This document shows positions 30,939 to 41,915 of a DNA stretch of 64,000 bases, piece after piece (the stretch's first letter is position 1; the number at the start of each line of letters is the position of its first letter). Made by a program: the position numbers and the translations under genes. The notes beneath the pieces were generated by a model, which saw nothing but the letters and a program-made list of their open reading frames with translations, was not told the DNA's origin and did not search any database. Where the stretch lies: positions 26,660,001-26,724,000 of the forward strand of contig NC_079883.1 in NCBI RefSeq assembly GCF_029227915.1, written 5' to 3'. The DNA comes from Hydractinia symbiolongicarpus (taxonomy: Eukaryota; Cnidaria; Hydrozoa; Anthoathecata; Hydractiniidae).

Positions 30939-32046
30939 TCAAGGCCAGTCCCAGGAGAACAACAGGGTGTTCCAGGGGCTGATGTTAGTTCGAGGTGTAG
31001 TATGCTCCAGCGCCTTTCGCATATGTTTTTCAACCTCCATGTGTGTTGTTGGTTTGGTAGTATGCTTAGGTGGTGTAGTATGCTTAGGAGGTGTTTTGAT
31101 AGTATGCCTAGGGGGTGTTTTGATGGCCCGCTCCATAGGCTTTGTAATAGGCTTGTTTTTCACGTCAACTTGGACCACAACGCTTACGTTGGCAGGTGCA
31201 ATCAAGATGTTGTTGTTATACTCCTCAATCTTACCAAAAAGCAGGTTCATGTCTGAGGGTGGCATGTACACACTGGGCATGACGGCAAAACTCACCGGAG
31301 TTCGGCATATTGCAGCACCTTCTGGAATGCTGTTATATCATGCCCTACGTTTTCTTCCCGACGCACCATACTTTCAAATTTCTGTAATAGAATTTGTCTG
31401 GCTGTATAGTTGTTCGCACCAGAACCGAGTAACAAGACTACGTAGGCGCGAATCAATTCACTCAACAGGCCCTGGCTTGTTGGCATGATGAATTTTGCAT
31501 AGTTTTCGTCAACCTCAGGCCGCCATGAACCGTTTGTCAATGACGACATGACTGTTTTAAATTTGTACATACTATTGGGGTTAGCATCATATTCGCGACA
31601 CACTTGTGCATATCCGGGTGTTGAGTAGGGGTTTTTGTACTGAGAAAAACCGTCGTCAAATGGCATGGGGACCCTCATTCTTGCAAGAATGCGACGCATG
31701 TGGTAATACACGTGAAATTTGAAAATTGAGTTGATGAGGGGTACAGAGCCCGTCATTTGCCTAGCGGAGATGCCTAATGCCGCAGTTGCGCAATGGGTTG
31801 GGAAATTAACCTGAATGTTCCAGTAATCCAATGCTTGTCCTGTCTAACCAACACAACAGGATCATTCAGCAAATTTGTTGGGATTTTGATGGCATATTTG
31901 CTAAACTCGGGGAATACCACGGAAATATGTGATTCTGTAGACACGTATAGGTCCTAGTGTTCCAGGTTTGTTATGCCAGGGGGGGCGGGGCATTCTCCCC
32001 TGTTGGACTTGTACTTTGCCTTGGAGTTGTACGAGTAAATGCTCAT
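30939..32046 (-). pseudogene. MSIYSYN-family structural-module protein, several frameshifts
   Basis: Start MSIYSYNSKAKY at 32046, quickly interrupted. Main body at 31831-31292 (NIQVNFPTHCATAALGIS ... YTARQILLQKFESM), then after a shift VYMPPSDMNLLFGKIEEYN and a Pro/Thr-rich tail. Matches 7846-8788 of A over most of its length. Divergently paired with the MKQLY gene. Confidence 0.5.
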
Positions 32047-32063
32047 CCTTTCTTAAAGAAAGG
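32047..32063. promoter_or_regulatory. 17-bp near-palindrome between divergent start codons (copy B)
   Basis: CCTTTCTTAAAGAAAGG, flanked by the two start codons, so that CAT on one side and ATG on the other extend the symmetry. Same length and TTAAAGAAA core as at 7829-7845 in A, although neighbouring coding sequence has drifted. Confidence 0.5.
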
Positions 32064-32600
32064 ATGAAACAGCTATACATTACTGACATTGAAAACCTAC
32101 GATATTTGAGGATTACCTGGGACAGGAACTAGAATTGCCTTGAAATCGATAAGTATTCGGCCAAAGTGACTGAACCTTAACAGTAACAATGAGTTTACCA
32201 TCCGTAAGGTAGAACCTGATCAGAGGGTTACTCGAATCGAGATCATGAACGGTCTGTATAGGATTGAGGATTTGGTGAATATTGTCAACAGTCAGGCAGA
32301 GGACAAAAGCAGGCTCCGTGTCAGTGACAGATACACAGTGGTGATTCATCGACAACAGCAAGAGCTTATGGGCCTACCCTACAATCCTAGTAAAAAATAC
32401 TATACGAAGGGCGACTATGATGCCTTCTACAAGACTGACGTTTACATTCGGTTACTACTTGTTTGCCCTCAACTGGACAAAGATGACTGCCTACTTGATG
32501 GTAAAAAGTCTAAAATTCTCCAATATGCTCCCCACCAAAGAGATTGCTTGGGGGGGGGGGGGGCATGCTTACATGGAGTTTTGACACTCCAATTTACCTT
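32064..32600 (+). pseudogene. MKQLY-family protein, frameshifted, with poly-G run
   Basis: Begins MKQLYITDIENL, then shifts. The open body (32245 onwards) holds LMGLPYNPSKKYY and CPQLDKDDCLLDGKKSKIL, close to A's 7241-7828. A run of about 13 G near 32551 displaces the last segment. Function unknown. Confidence 0.5.
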
Positions 32601-32708
32601 CCTCTGAAGGGTTCGACATTTCGCCTCGAGCTTATGCTGACAGATGAACATCACCACAACAAGAATGTTTCCCTCACCGGAATTACAACGTGTTTGCTTA
32701 TAGAATAA

Positions 32709-33297
32709 ATGAATGATGCAACCAAGTTATATCCGAATTTACCAAATGCACTTGAGGAAAGCTGGAATTATAGAATTGACAAGATCGCAGAAATTGAAAA
32801 ATATCTGCGAACAAAAAAAATCAAAACGCATGGCACGTGGGTGAGGTTTTGTGATCATGGATTACTGAGTGTCAGTATTATCTTTAGTATCTTTAGCTTT
32901 AGCTTTAGCTTCGGGTCTCGGAGCTCCACTCGGTATAGCGATGGGAGGGATCACGTTTGCCGTAGGTATTGGGGAGGTCGGAACGCCTCAAAAAGCTGGG
33001 TGTTAAATCCAAAAAACATGAAACGATAAGGTTACTTGCAGAGACAAAGCTGAACTCTATAATCGATTTAATCTCAAAAGCAATTGAGAATGGAGTCGCG
33101 ACTACGAATTCAGCCTCATTATGCATGAAAAGCAGCGTTATGAGGTACTAAAAGAGCAAATACGACAGCGTGTTAAACGGATCGTTGAATCCATCAATGA
33201 ACGAGAACGTGCTGAGTTAGTTGCGAAAGGGAGGGAGGAAGGTAGAAATGACGTTTTAAAAAAACTGCGATCTGTACAGTATGCAAGCAGTATCTAG
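32709..33297 (+). pseudogene. Hydrophobic-core protein with YPNL motif (homologue of 6491-7174), frameshifted
   Basis: N-terminus MNDATKLYPNLPNALEE retains the YPxL motif of the A copy but not PSAP. Homology continues through THGTWVRFCDHGLLSVS. It then shifts near 32900 and 32980 into KLGVKSKKHETIRLLAETKL, and again near 33110, ending RVKRIVESINERERAEL. The hydrophobic centre is damaged by small indels. Confidence 0.55.
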
Positions 33298-33560
33298 AGT
33301 CTCCGCCTGTTTATAAACTTTAATATGTTTTGTAACACTTGTAGGGTTATAAAACATTTAGTCATCACTCAGCAACCATTAAACTTTATATTCCTTATAC
33401 CTACATGAGCAGCCATGTTTTCTTTCACATGAAAAAAGCCAGATTCAATCGTATGGTTTGTACTAACCTGCGGGGGGTCCCACAGTTCTACAGAGCACCA
33501 GTAACAGAGTAACATTTTATCTTCAACAAGATCCGAGGATTGATGAGTACGTTGGGAATT

Positions 33561-33923
33561 TCACCTACATAATGGGCACATGTTGTTATGCATGTCCTGC
33601 GTCTTGAACCTGGTTGGTAAAAGCAGACAGACATGGCATTCAACGGATTTGCTGCACATGTCCTGAGTCTTAAATTGATCCGGAATAGACCAGAACGTGT
33701 ATTTGTCTTTTATGAAAGCCTTGTTGCACATTTCCTGTTTCTTGAACCAGTATGGTATAAACTCGAGCGCCAAGGGATCTTACTCGACAGCCTTGTTGCA
33801 TATGTCCTGCGTTTTAAACTGGTTGGGGACATACGTGAACATAAAGGGATTCTCCTCAACAGCCATGTTGCACCACATTTCCTGTGTTTTGATATGATCC
33901 GATGTATTCATGAACCAACTCAT
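33561..33923 (-). pseudogene. DUF4116-like repeat protein next to the TIR, one stop
   Basis: Repeats of FKTQDMC/IKTQEM type spaced about 27 residues apart (MSWFMNTSDHIKTQEMW, VPNQFKTQDICNKAV, IPDQFKTQDMCSKSV), with an in-frame stop at about 33774. Same family and same TIR-proximal position as 4888-5304 in A. Confidence 0.6.
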
Positions 33924-33963
33924 TTATATATACCCACATTTGTCCAAAGATTGCTGAGCATGT

Positions 33964-34135
33964 TGCGCATGCGTTGATTGTCAGCGGATTTTTGCTGATT
34001 GGTCAGCGGATTTTGTGGAAATGAAGTGTGATGAACATCTGTGACGTCACAAATCAAATTCTGTATGATATTTTTTATGAGAGTTTGACCGCAATTTTTG
34101 AAAAGTCATGTTTCTAATGACCCCCTAATACTACT
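33964..34135 (-). repeat. Right terminal inverted repeat of Polinton B
   Basis: Reverse complement of 20139-20300; ends CCCCCTAATACTACT, then the target duplication GAAATA. Confidence 0.92.
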
Positions 34136-36596
34136 GAAATAAACATTTGAAATTTCATGCCGTAGATGATTTTAAGAAGTAAGCTGTTTTTAAGCAAGTC
34201 GTTTTTTCTAATTTTAGAAATGTTGAAATAAGCGCTCGCTTCCGTTTTCATGAAGCGATTTTCCGAACCCTTGGTTGAATCTGTTTTGTCATCCTAATCC
34301 AGAGAGTCAGAACAACTGTTAAAACCGTTCGTAAGAAGTCCTTTGAGTTTTTCAAAATTAGAGTTACATAGTAGTAGAGTGGAAACTTCTGAAAAAACGA
34401 TGACCTGATCAAACGAAAGAAAACAGACATTATGTGTGGGTGTGTAGTGTAAACATCAATCATCGCGGCAGGACGGCTCCCAAGCCGTAATAGTAAAAAA
34501 AAGTGGAAGAACTCTGGGGACGAGGTAGCACCAATTTGTTTTTTTCCACCAACGAAAACACGCAATTGGCCCGAAAGTTAATCGTAATCGAATGTTCGTT
34601 CTGTAAATTATCCCTATGATGTAAGAAAACTTTTCCATAAAATCAATATGGTGGTCTATGTTTGGTTTCTGTTTGAAAAAAAGAAAAAAGCTAGCTGGCC
34701 ATACACAGCAGTCAAGAGAGAGAAAAGCGTTAATCCAGACCAAAAATACGTATTGAAAATAATTATCAGTGGATTTGTGTTGCACACCATCGTTCTCACC
34801 TTCTTTAGACTTAAAATTTGCTCTTAGTGTATTTTTGATCTTGCATATACTTGAAGTTTAGCTATAAAAAATGTCTGTAGCTACCCTTTTTAATACTCCA
34901 TCAAGCGGGCAAGGAATTATTAAAACTGATTTTAGGCTTTATTTTTACAGCACCGCATTAATTCTTACACAGAGCATTGTTTCATAATGTATTCTTGCTA
35001 ATATATTCCTATAAGGACATAATTTGTTAGCAGTTTTTATGAATGTCTATCCTTTTAAAAGATGCAGAACAAAAGTAGGAATCGATAGACCCTTTTGAAT
35101 GTTTACATTTTAATTGGTAAGCCCTTCTGGCTCTAACAATTGCATGGCAGGCAGAAAGATCCCATATCTTTGCTGAAGAAAGGTCTTTTTCAGTCCATTT
35201 CTTTCTACAGAAACATTGCTGCGTAACCCATGGCACCTTTATGCAAAGAAACAGACTGAGAAGCACCTCACTTCACCTAGTAGCGCCACATCTATTTGCC
35301 TGCCATGCAATTGTTAAAGCCAAACAGGCTTACCGTGAAAAATGTAAACATTCAACAAATTCTATATATAGACGGATATACATTAACGAATGGAGATACA
35401 AATGAACTTAGGGATTGTCTCTGAGATCGTTTCATTTTTGATGCAAATTAAAACGATTTACATTGTATTGGAGTTGTTTCATTATTTTTTCACATCGTTT
35501 CATAATCGTATCATAAAACGAATTAAATGTTTCATATATTTTTTAAACAATTTTGAAAAAAAAGTTTGAAAAAAAAGTTTGAAATGATTTGATAAGATTG
35601 TCAAAATATCAAATGCAATACGGTGATAAAGGTGCATGACGCATTATGAAAACATATTTTAAAATAAATGAACATTAAAAACCAATTAAACTTGTAAAAT
35701 ATAAACTTGTCTTCTCTTTACAAAGTTGCTGTAATCATTTTAAAATAACAAGAAAACATATATAAGGCGCTTTAAAGTAGGCTACACAAAAGATAGCCAA
35801 ACCTCTCAAAGAAGAAAATAGTACCCACAGGATACAACGCGCACATTAATATAACTGCATGTGCGATCCCATACGTACATAACCTTACTTCACCTGCCTG
35901 ATTTAATTTTTTTCACACAAAATTGCTTGCTCCTATTACGAGCTCTCTCTAAAACACAATTTTGGAGATCATTTTTTCTTTTAGTTAAATGTAATTTTAA
36001 TCATCTATATCTTTGCAATCACATTGAGCACATTGAAATGATTTGCTTCTGTGAATAGAGCAGTATAGCAGGTATCATTTTTGGTGTTATTGACATGTAT
36101 TTCACACCCTGGGGCCCAGGACTTCATTATTAATCCTGGTAAAATTATTAAAAAAATGGTAAAATTAAATGTATGGATGATAATTTTCTTTTTTTATCCT
36201 CGCTATTTCAAGCAACAGGTGACCATTGAAAATACGAAAAATAAATTAAAAGTACAATTAATGAGACACATGCAACTATCTCCTCCCTATTGCTGCAATT
36301 TATTTTATCATGCAAACTGTGATTGAGATCCATTTATATCTCAGTGACTATAAAACAATTTTTTTCGAAATGATCTCGGAGACGATCCCTTATTTTGTTG
36401 CCATTATATCAATAAACAGTCAGTGTTAGCCTTGTGTAAATAGAAGTAAACATCACCTTTGCTTATGACCAGTGTGATGTCAATGTTTCAATTTATCCTC
36501 ACTTTGCTATTTCTAGGTATGAAAACAATCCACTGAACTATACATAAATAATGTAAACAACTTGCCTGGAGGTTGAAATAACATCAAACAACAAAA
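34136..36596. other. AT-rich intergenic DNA with one small inverted-repeat element
   Basis: Holds the MITE-like element at 35095-35355. I see no gene; open frames here are short and unsupported. The end is the promoter region and 5' UTR of VTI1B. Confidence 0.5.
35095..35355. repeat. MITE-like element with ~58-bp terminal inverted repeats
   Basis: TTGAATGTTTACATTTTAAT at the left and its approximate reverse complement at the right (AAAATGTAAACATTCAA). The inner arms ACAATTGCATGGCAGG and CCTGCCATGCAATTGT pair perfectly. About 145 bp lie between the arms. No clear target duplication. Confidence 0.65.
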
Positions 36597-39500
36597 ATGT
36601 CATCAGAAAAGTATGAGGATTATAAAGCAGAGTTCGAAACATATTTCGCAGAGCTTGAAAAATTAAAAAATAAGATTCCAAAATTAAATGGAGGTAAGAG
36701 TAAAATCTAATTTGATTGGTTCTGCACATTGCCTAACTGTGTCTAATGCCTAGGGAATCAGTCTAACTGAAATCAATATTTATTTAGAACCAAGAAAAAG
36801 GGAAGTTCGAAATGCTGAGAAGTTAATAGAAGAAGCAGACCTGCAGGTATTTTTAATAATTATAATTACACCCACAAACTGTTTTCTACATATTGATGTG
36901 TTTTCAAAATCTGATGGAATCTTAAATGTTGTCATCTGGTTCCTATTTTTATAGTTAGCACAAATGGCTGATGAGGCACAACTTGCCCCTGGAGCATACC
37001 GAACAAAGTTATTGTCAGATACTAGAGGTCACAGATATCAACTTGACAAAGTTAAAAAAGAGCTAGACAGAGTAAGATGTGTTTTGCTCAATCCAAAATC
37101 AGATGTTTCTTATGTGGATCAGAAATTGTCAGGAGCTTCTAAAATATTGTCAATTTTAGGAAGAAGCCAGAAATAGCAGAAAATTCTTTAATACGTCTGG
37201 AAAATGTCAGAAATTTTTATGTTTTTAAATAGTCAATCACAACTTCTTGCATTTTAAAAAACATTGGCAGTGATTATTTTCAGAACTGTTTTTAATTTTT
37301 TTTACACTGTGTTTGTTCAATATGCTTGTAAATATTTTTATATTCTGTAGGTAAGCCACGTTTCCAAGAAGTGTGAAATCTCAACCAAAAATAACTTAAA
37401 AAAAAAAACAGGGAAATGTCAGAACATTAAAGTCAAAATATGTTAGGGAAATAAGGTTGTAAAATTGAGAGGACACCTTGGTACTAGATTGTTATTAAAA
37501 ATCTTTGATAACATGTAAATTCTTTGTTGTGCAGATTTGGGAGTGTGTGAAATCTGTTGTTTTGTGGCGCCGTAGATTAGTGGTTATAGCCCTCGTACTC
37601 TGTGCGGGAGACCGGGGTTCGATTCCTCTTGACGGTGATTCAACATGGGCGAGTGAATGTTACCATAGCCCCGGGTTAACCCAAGCCATGTGAGGGAATT
37701 TGGGAAGATGGCACACTGTGTGGGCCGTTGGATGTTGCCGGGAGTTGTCTAGTAGAGCGCGGGCTCTAATTGGGTCTGCGTAGCTCAAAATGAGCATTAA
37801 GTACTCTAGGACTCTCCATCTACGCCATGGCCTCTCCTGGAAATAATAGACAGGGTATATCCCTCGATATTTGTGAGGCTAGCCATGTAAAATATGCACA
37901 TCTATCTATCTCTTTCATTTCATAGTTAAAGTTAGTATCAACATCTAATTTACCGTTTGGAGGACGAGATGATCTACTTGGGCCAACAAACATAAACAGG
38001 GATAGAAATGTAAGATTAATTGTTTAACTTGAGTTTTTCCTATTTAAGTATACTTTTTTAAAACTCCTTTATTCTTTTGTTCAGCAGAAATATTTTTAAT
38101 AGTATAGTGCAAAAAGTCTCAAACATGTGGTCCACACAATCTTCTACCATGTTTTTAAGGCTTTACACGAAAGGTTATTTTTATTTATTCGTATTTTTGT
38201 TGCAGATGCAGCAACAAAATAAAATGTTGGAGGGTTTAGACAGTTTGAATCGAGGTTCACAAAGTGTGGCAAGATCACAAAGAATTGCAGCTGAAACAGG
38301 TGAAAACTTTTGCTTACTGCCTGCAAATTTCATTGAATTTCTTTAGCATTACTTGTATGTTGCATATTCTGTATGTCCTATATAATTTTTATATATATAT
38401 GCGTTTCTTCTTTTTTGCAGATGAGATTGGGGTGCAAATAATTGGCGATCTTGATGATCAAAGGGAGTCACTACTGAGATCCAAAGATAAAGTACGCCAT
38501 ATTATAAATTCACTAACCCTACTAAAATTGTGCTTTTTTAAGCCTCTGTATCACCGAAGGTGAAAGGGTAAACTGTCCAACGGGTCTGGTCTACTTATTA
38601 CTAAACTAAAATAAAATATGTTGATGTAAACATACAGAGTAATAATATATTTTATATGGAACAAAAATGATACATACGTCAATACTGAAATCATGATGTT
38701 AGCAATATTTTTTTTTCAACATGTATGCTAGCGTTAAATTACATGCGTTAAATTTCAGCATCTTATTTGTTACACAACAAAATATCGTTGACATGCGGCG
38801 ACTTTGAACTCAACCCCCTTTTAGAGTTACCCCTTTTTTTACCCCTTTTAGAGTGGCTAAAAACAGCTGCTTTAGAAATAAGTTAGAAATAAGACTTAAT
38901 GCTGACTAAATGGTAGTTTTGTAAAAGTATTGACTTATGATCATTTGCTCCTTTATTTTTAAGCCATTATTTATTGTTACAGTCTGACTAAGCTGTTAAT
39001 TCAACTGGTTTGCAACATTTTATTTAAAGACTGTCCTTGAAAATCGTAAACCGACCTGAAATTTTTAGTTAATGTGTCAGAAAGTCTTGGAAAGTCCTGG
39101 AACTTTGTATCCAAAATTTGCTGAACACTCTGCTTTTTGTTAGGGTGAAGAAATGTCGTGTTTTTTAATGATTCAAATTGCACGTTATTGTCTAGGTGGC
39201 ACAAACTAATGCAGATTTGACTCGAAGTCGTAGAATATTGAATTCAATGGCCATAAGGTAATGATTTGCAATCCTGGCTTATTTGACCCAAAAGGACAAA
39301 CTTTGCTATTTACGAGTTTAAAACCCAATGTTTACGAAAGCATCAGAAAGTGCAAATAATATTTCTTTTCTATATTTCTGTATGATTCTTATAATTTTTT
39401 TACTCGTACTATACTGTAAATGAAGAAACATTCACGAAAGAAGCTTTCTCGAGTCAAAAATAAATTCAAAATAAAAAAATCTTTTACGGACTGAAACATT

Positions 39501-39984
39501 TTTGAGAACCCCGAATGATCATTTCAATAATTTTTCGCGATAGACATAGGTGTTGATTATTAAATAAGGTTCTAAATCTAAAAAAAAGTGTAAAAGCGAT
39601 AAAAACTATATGATTTTGAATCGACTTGGTGAAACAATTTTTACAAAAAACCTAAATAATATGAAAGTGATATAAAGGATTTTTTTATCTCATAAACGAA
39701 ATTCCACAATTATAAAAATTCGTGAAAATTAACTTTTGCGAATAGCCTATTTTAATATATTTTGAAGTAGTTAGCTTTCGCGATTAAGCTTTTTCAAATC
39801 TTCACGCGAGGCTAAACTTTCGCGCTTGAGGCCAAAGATTGCGAAATCGCGGAAGTTCCTTTAAAGTAAAATAAAAAATTATTTTTTTCTTAGATTGGCA
39901 ACAAATAAAATTTTGTTGGTTGTCATCATCATTGTTGAGATCGCCATCCTTGCTGCTGTGATATATTTAAGATTTATAAAATAA
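36597..39984 (+). CDS. VTI1B: VTI1B-like Qb-SNARE, 8 exons
   Basis: Exons 36597-36693, 36788-36846, 36955-37071, 37926-38009, 38206-38299, 38421-38491, 39196-39257 and 39894-39984, all with GT-AG borders and matching phases, give a 224-aa protein (human VTI1B is 232). The N-terminal Vti1 domain starts MSSEKYEDYKAEFE. The SNARE helix starts near LEGLDSLNRGSQSVARSQRI and runs to NADLTRSRRILNSMA. A C-terminal tail anchor (ILLVVIIIVEIAILAAVIY) ends the protein. The pattern is closer to VTI1B than VTI1A. It works in endosomal/TGN vesicle fusion with syntaxin partners, on the cytosolic face of these membranes. Intron 3 holds a SINE and intron 7 a MITE. The start of exon 4 could be two codons later. 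Confidence 0.93.
37560..37912 (+). repeat. tRNA-derived SINE, full-length copy in VTI1B intron 3
   Basis: The tRNA-like head has an A box (TAGATTAGTGGTTAT) and a B box (GGTTCGATTCC) about 40 bp apart. A ~270-bp body is shared with 19085-19345, and the tail is a TCTATCTATCTC repeat. The 5' and 3' arms pair poorly, so it is not a functional tRNA gene. Confidence 0.8.
39414..39866. repeat. TA-flanked MITE in VTI1B intron 7
   Basis: Left end CTGTAAATGAAGAAACATTC and right end (reverse) CTTTAAAGGAACTTCCGCG are degenerate inverted repeats next to TA dinucleotides. The interior has the CTTTCGCG/GCGAAA-rich motifs also seen in the MITE at 60596-60778. Confidence 0.45.
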
Positions 39985-41915
39985 TTTTTTATAAATATAA
40001 AATTATTAGCTTGTCGCGATTGTTGAAAGTTTTTTTACATGGTTTTAAACAGGCATAGAAAACATTGAAAAAGTTCCTTATTGCATTTGAGTAATGCTGG
40101 GATTTTTTCGTTTCGTATTTCATTGTGGTATAGAGTTCATTTCTAAACATTAAGAGAGTATCCCAACCAACCAGTAGCAGACAATAGTATTATTTTGGTA
40201 GGTATTTTACTGTAACTCAGTACGGTATCATGTTAATCATGCTCAAATTAAAAAGAAGATGGTTGTTACTAGCACTAGACTGTGGTTACGAAAGTTCAGT
40301 TTTGTTGTGTCTTTTTGTATTGTTATTTTCTACAATTTCTTGTACATATGATAATAAAAATAGATTCTGTTATAAATTGAATAGTTTCAATTGTTGTTAG
40401 TGGGCTCGTTATAGTCCTATTCAAAAGTAAAGTCATAAGGGTGGCAGTAACCCTTTTGTTAGCTATTCGAACAGCTGTATTATTTACTCACTAGTCGATA
40501 AGGCCCGTGGAGAAAGGACAATGAAAAAATGGGTTGTTTTAGATGTTTTGCTGACGTCAGTAGTACAGTGCAGATAAAAAATTTTTTAACGAAATTTGTT
40601 TTCTTTGTCTGTAATGTGTAGATCTTAAACGCTGATCAAGAAAATGTATAGGATATTTAATGACTAACGGTTGCAAAGATATTGGGATTTGAAGGTTTTT
40701 TGATGACGTCATCAACCCGTCCATTTCGAAATGGATTCAGGGGCCCAGTTTTAGGAAACTTACCCAAATTTCAGTGCATAATGGCTTCACTAATGTTAAT
40801 ATACTTTCCTCTGACGTCAATAATATTTTAACATTAAAGTTTGGTAAATGACAGAACAATTTTATAGGCAATGTTTTAGAGACTGTATCAAAGAAAATTG
40901 TAAAAAACAAAATCCTTTTACTAAAGTCACAGACAGAGACAGAAACTCTGTATTATTATATTAGATTTTTATATACATACAAATTTTCGAAATTTTCAGA
41001 TTAACTTTTTATATAAATTGCTGAGTCAGCAGGAATGTCTAGTTAAGAATGCATAGTAAATATAAAAAAATGTGATTTTACATGCTCCAACTTTTTACTA
41101 ACTCGTGATTTTTGTTCATTCATATTTTTTTTTTGAAAGATTCTTGGATTCTTAGCCGCCTCCTCTGCTGCATTCAACGCTGTTAAAAGAAAAATATCCG
41201 TAATAAAAATATTTCCTTACACTTTTTTCACAGCTGAATGATTTACCAGACTAAAAATTTTAATGAAAAACGTGATCGCTATCGGAAGTTGGATCGTCAA
41301 AATTTCTACGCTGCGCGCTATATATTGTTGTTAACATTAATGTTGTTATCATTCATGTTGTTAACATTCATGTTATTAACGGGTCTTTAATAATTACGTA
41401 ATTTTTTCGGTCTAATATTACAAGCGCATAGCACTAAACTATATTTGGCAGAAATAATTGTTTACGACGTTTTGAGTTTAAAGAAGAATTGTTGAGGCTG
41501 AATATTGTTGGTAGAAGATAATAGTATTATAGTTATAAAATCGTGACAAGTGTGTTATAACAGAAAAAATATGCATATTTATAGTGTGAAAATTACCTTT
41601 ACAATGTGAAAAAAAATTTGGATTTCAGATGTGTTACCGTCGCCTTAAGAAAATAATTTTCCCACGTTCTTAAGATCTGGGAACGAGGTTGTAAATAAGT
41701 CTAACAAAAAGAAAACATTGAAATCGACGTGTTGGTAAAGCAGTTTTTAAGATATTAAAAAATAAGAACGACAAAATCTACGACATATTCAAAATATATC
41801 TTTCAGCAAGCTTTGCTTGGTTTGCCACCACACATACAACAGGTGGAATTAAAGCCAACCCATTCATACTGGTTGTTCGTCGTACTGTTTGCTTTTGGTT
41901 TTCATAAAAAATTAT
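39985..41915. other. Intergenic DNA between VTI1B and the channel gene
   Basis: VTI1B 3' UTR, then AT-rich DNA. A dispersed repeat begins at 40490 (ACTAGTCGATAAGGCC) and is related to 47288. A CTGGGAACGAGGTTG motif at 41677 recurs in variant form at 49883 and 51403 and may mark MITE ends. No gene seen. Confidence 0.45.

Larger units (their letters stand above)
20139..34135. mobile_element. Polinton/Maverick-type endogenous virus, copy B (inverted relative to A)
   Basis: A 14.0-kb element with TIRs of ~165 bp beginning AGTAGTATTAGGGGGTCATTA and a target duplication GAAAT(A) at 20134-20139 and 34136-34141. It has PolB, packaging ATPase, integrase and capsid-like remnants plus small genes, mostly homologous to A in reverse order. 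It carries two MSV199-type regulator fragments and CXXC zinc genes not seen in A, and lacks A's SSB-like gene. Almost all long genes are broken. TIR sequence is unrelated to that of A. Confidence 0.9.

Noticed and set aside
30841-31256. Plus-strand open frame MPKSPTYEPDITHEE... in element B
   Set aside because: It runs antisense to the tail of the MSIYSYN-family gene, is Pro/Asp/Arg low-complexity at its start and has no counterpart in A. A small real gene over 30841-31000 cannot be excluded.
35027-35266. 79-aa minus-strand frame with several cysteines
   Set aside because: It lies across the inverted-repeat MITE at 35095-35355 and is not supported by splice sites or a known domain.
37072-37176. 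Extension of VTI1B exon 3 to a stop at 37176
   Set aside because: A good donor (GTAAGA) at 37072 joins in phase to exon 4 and restores the expected VTI1B order; the extension would drop the SNARE helix.
37563-37635. Possible tRNA gene with A and B boxes
   Set aside because: The acceptor and anticodon stems pair poorly and a SINE body follows directly; treated as the SINE head.
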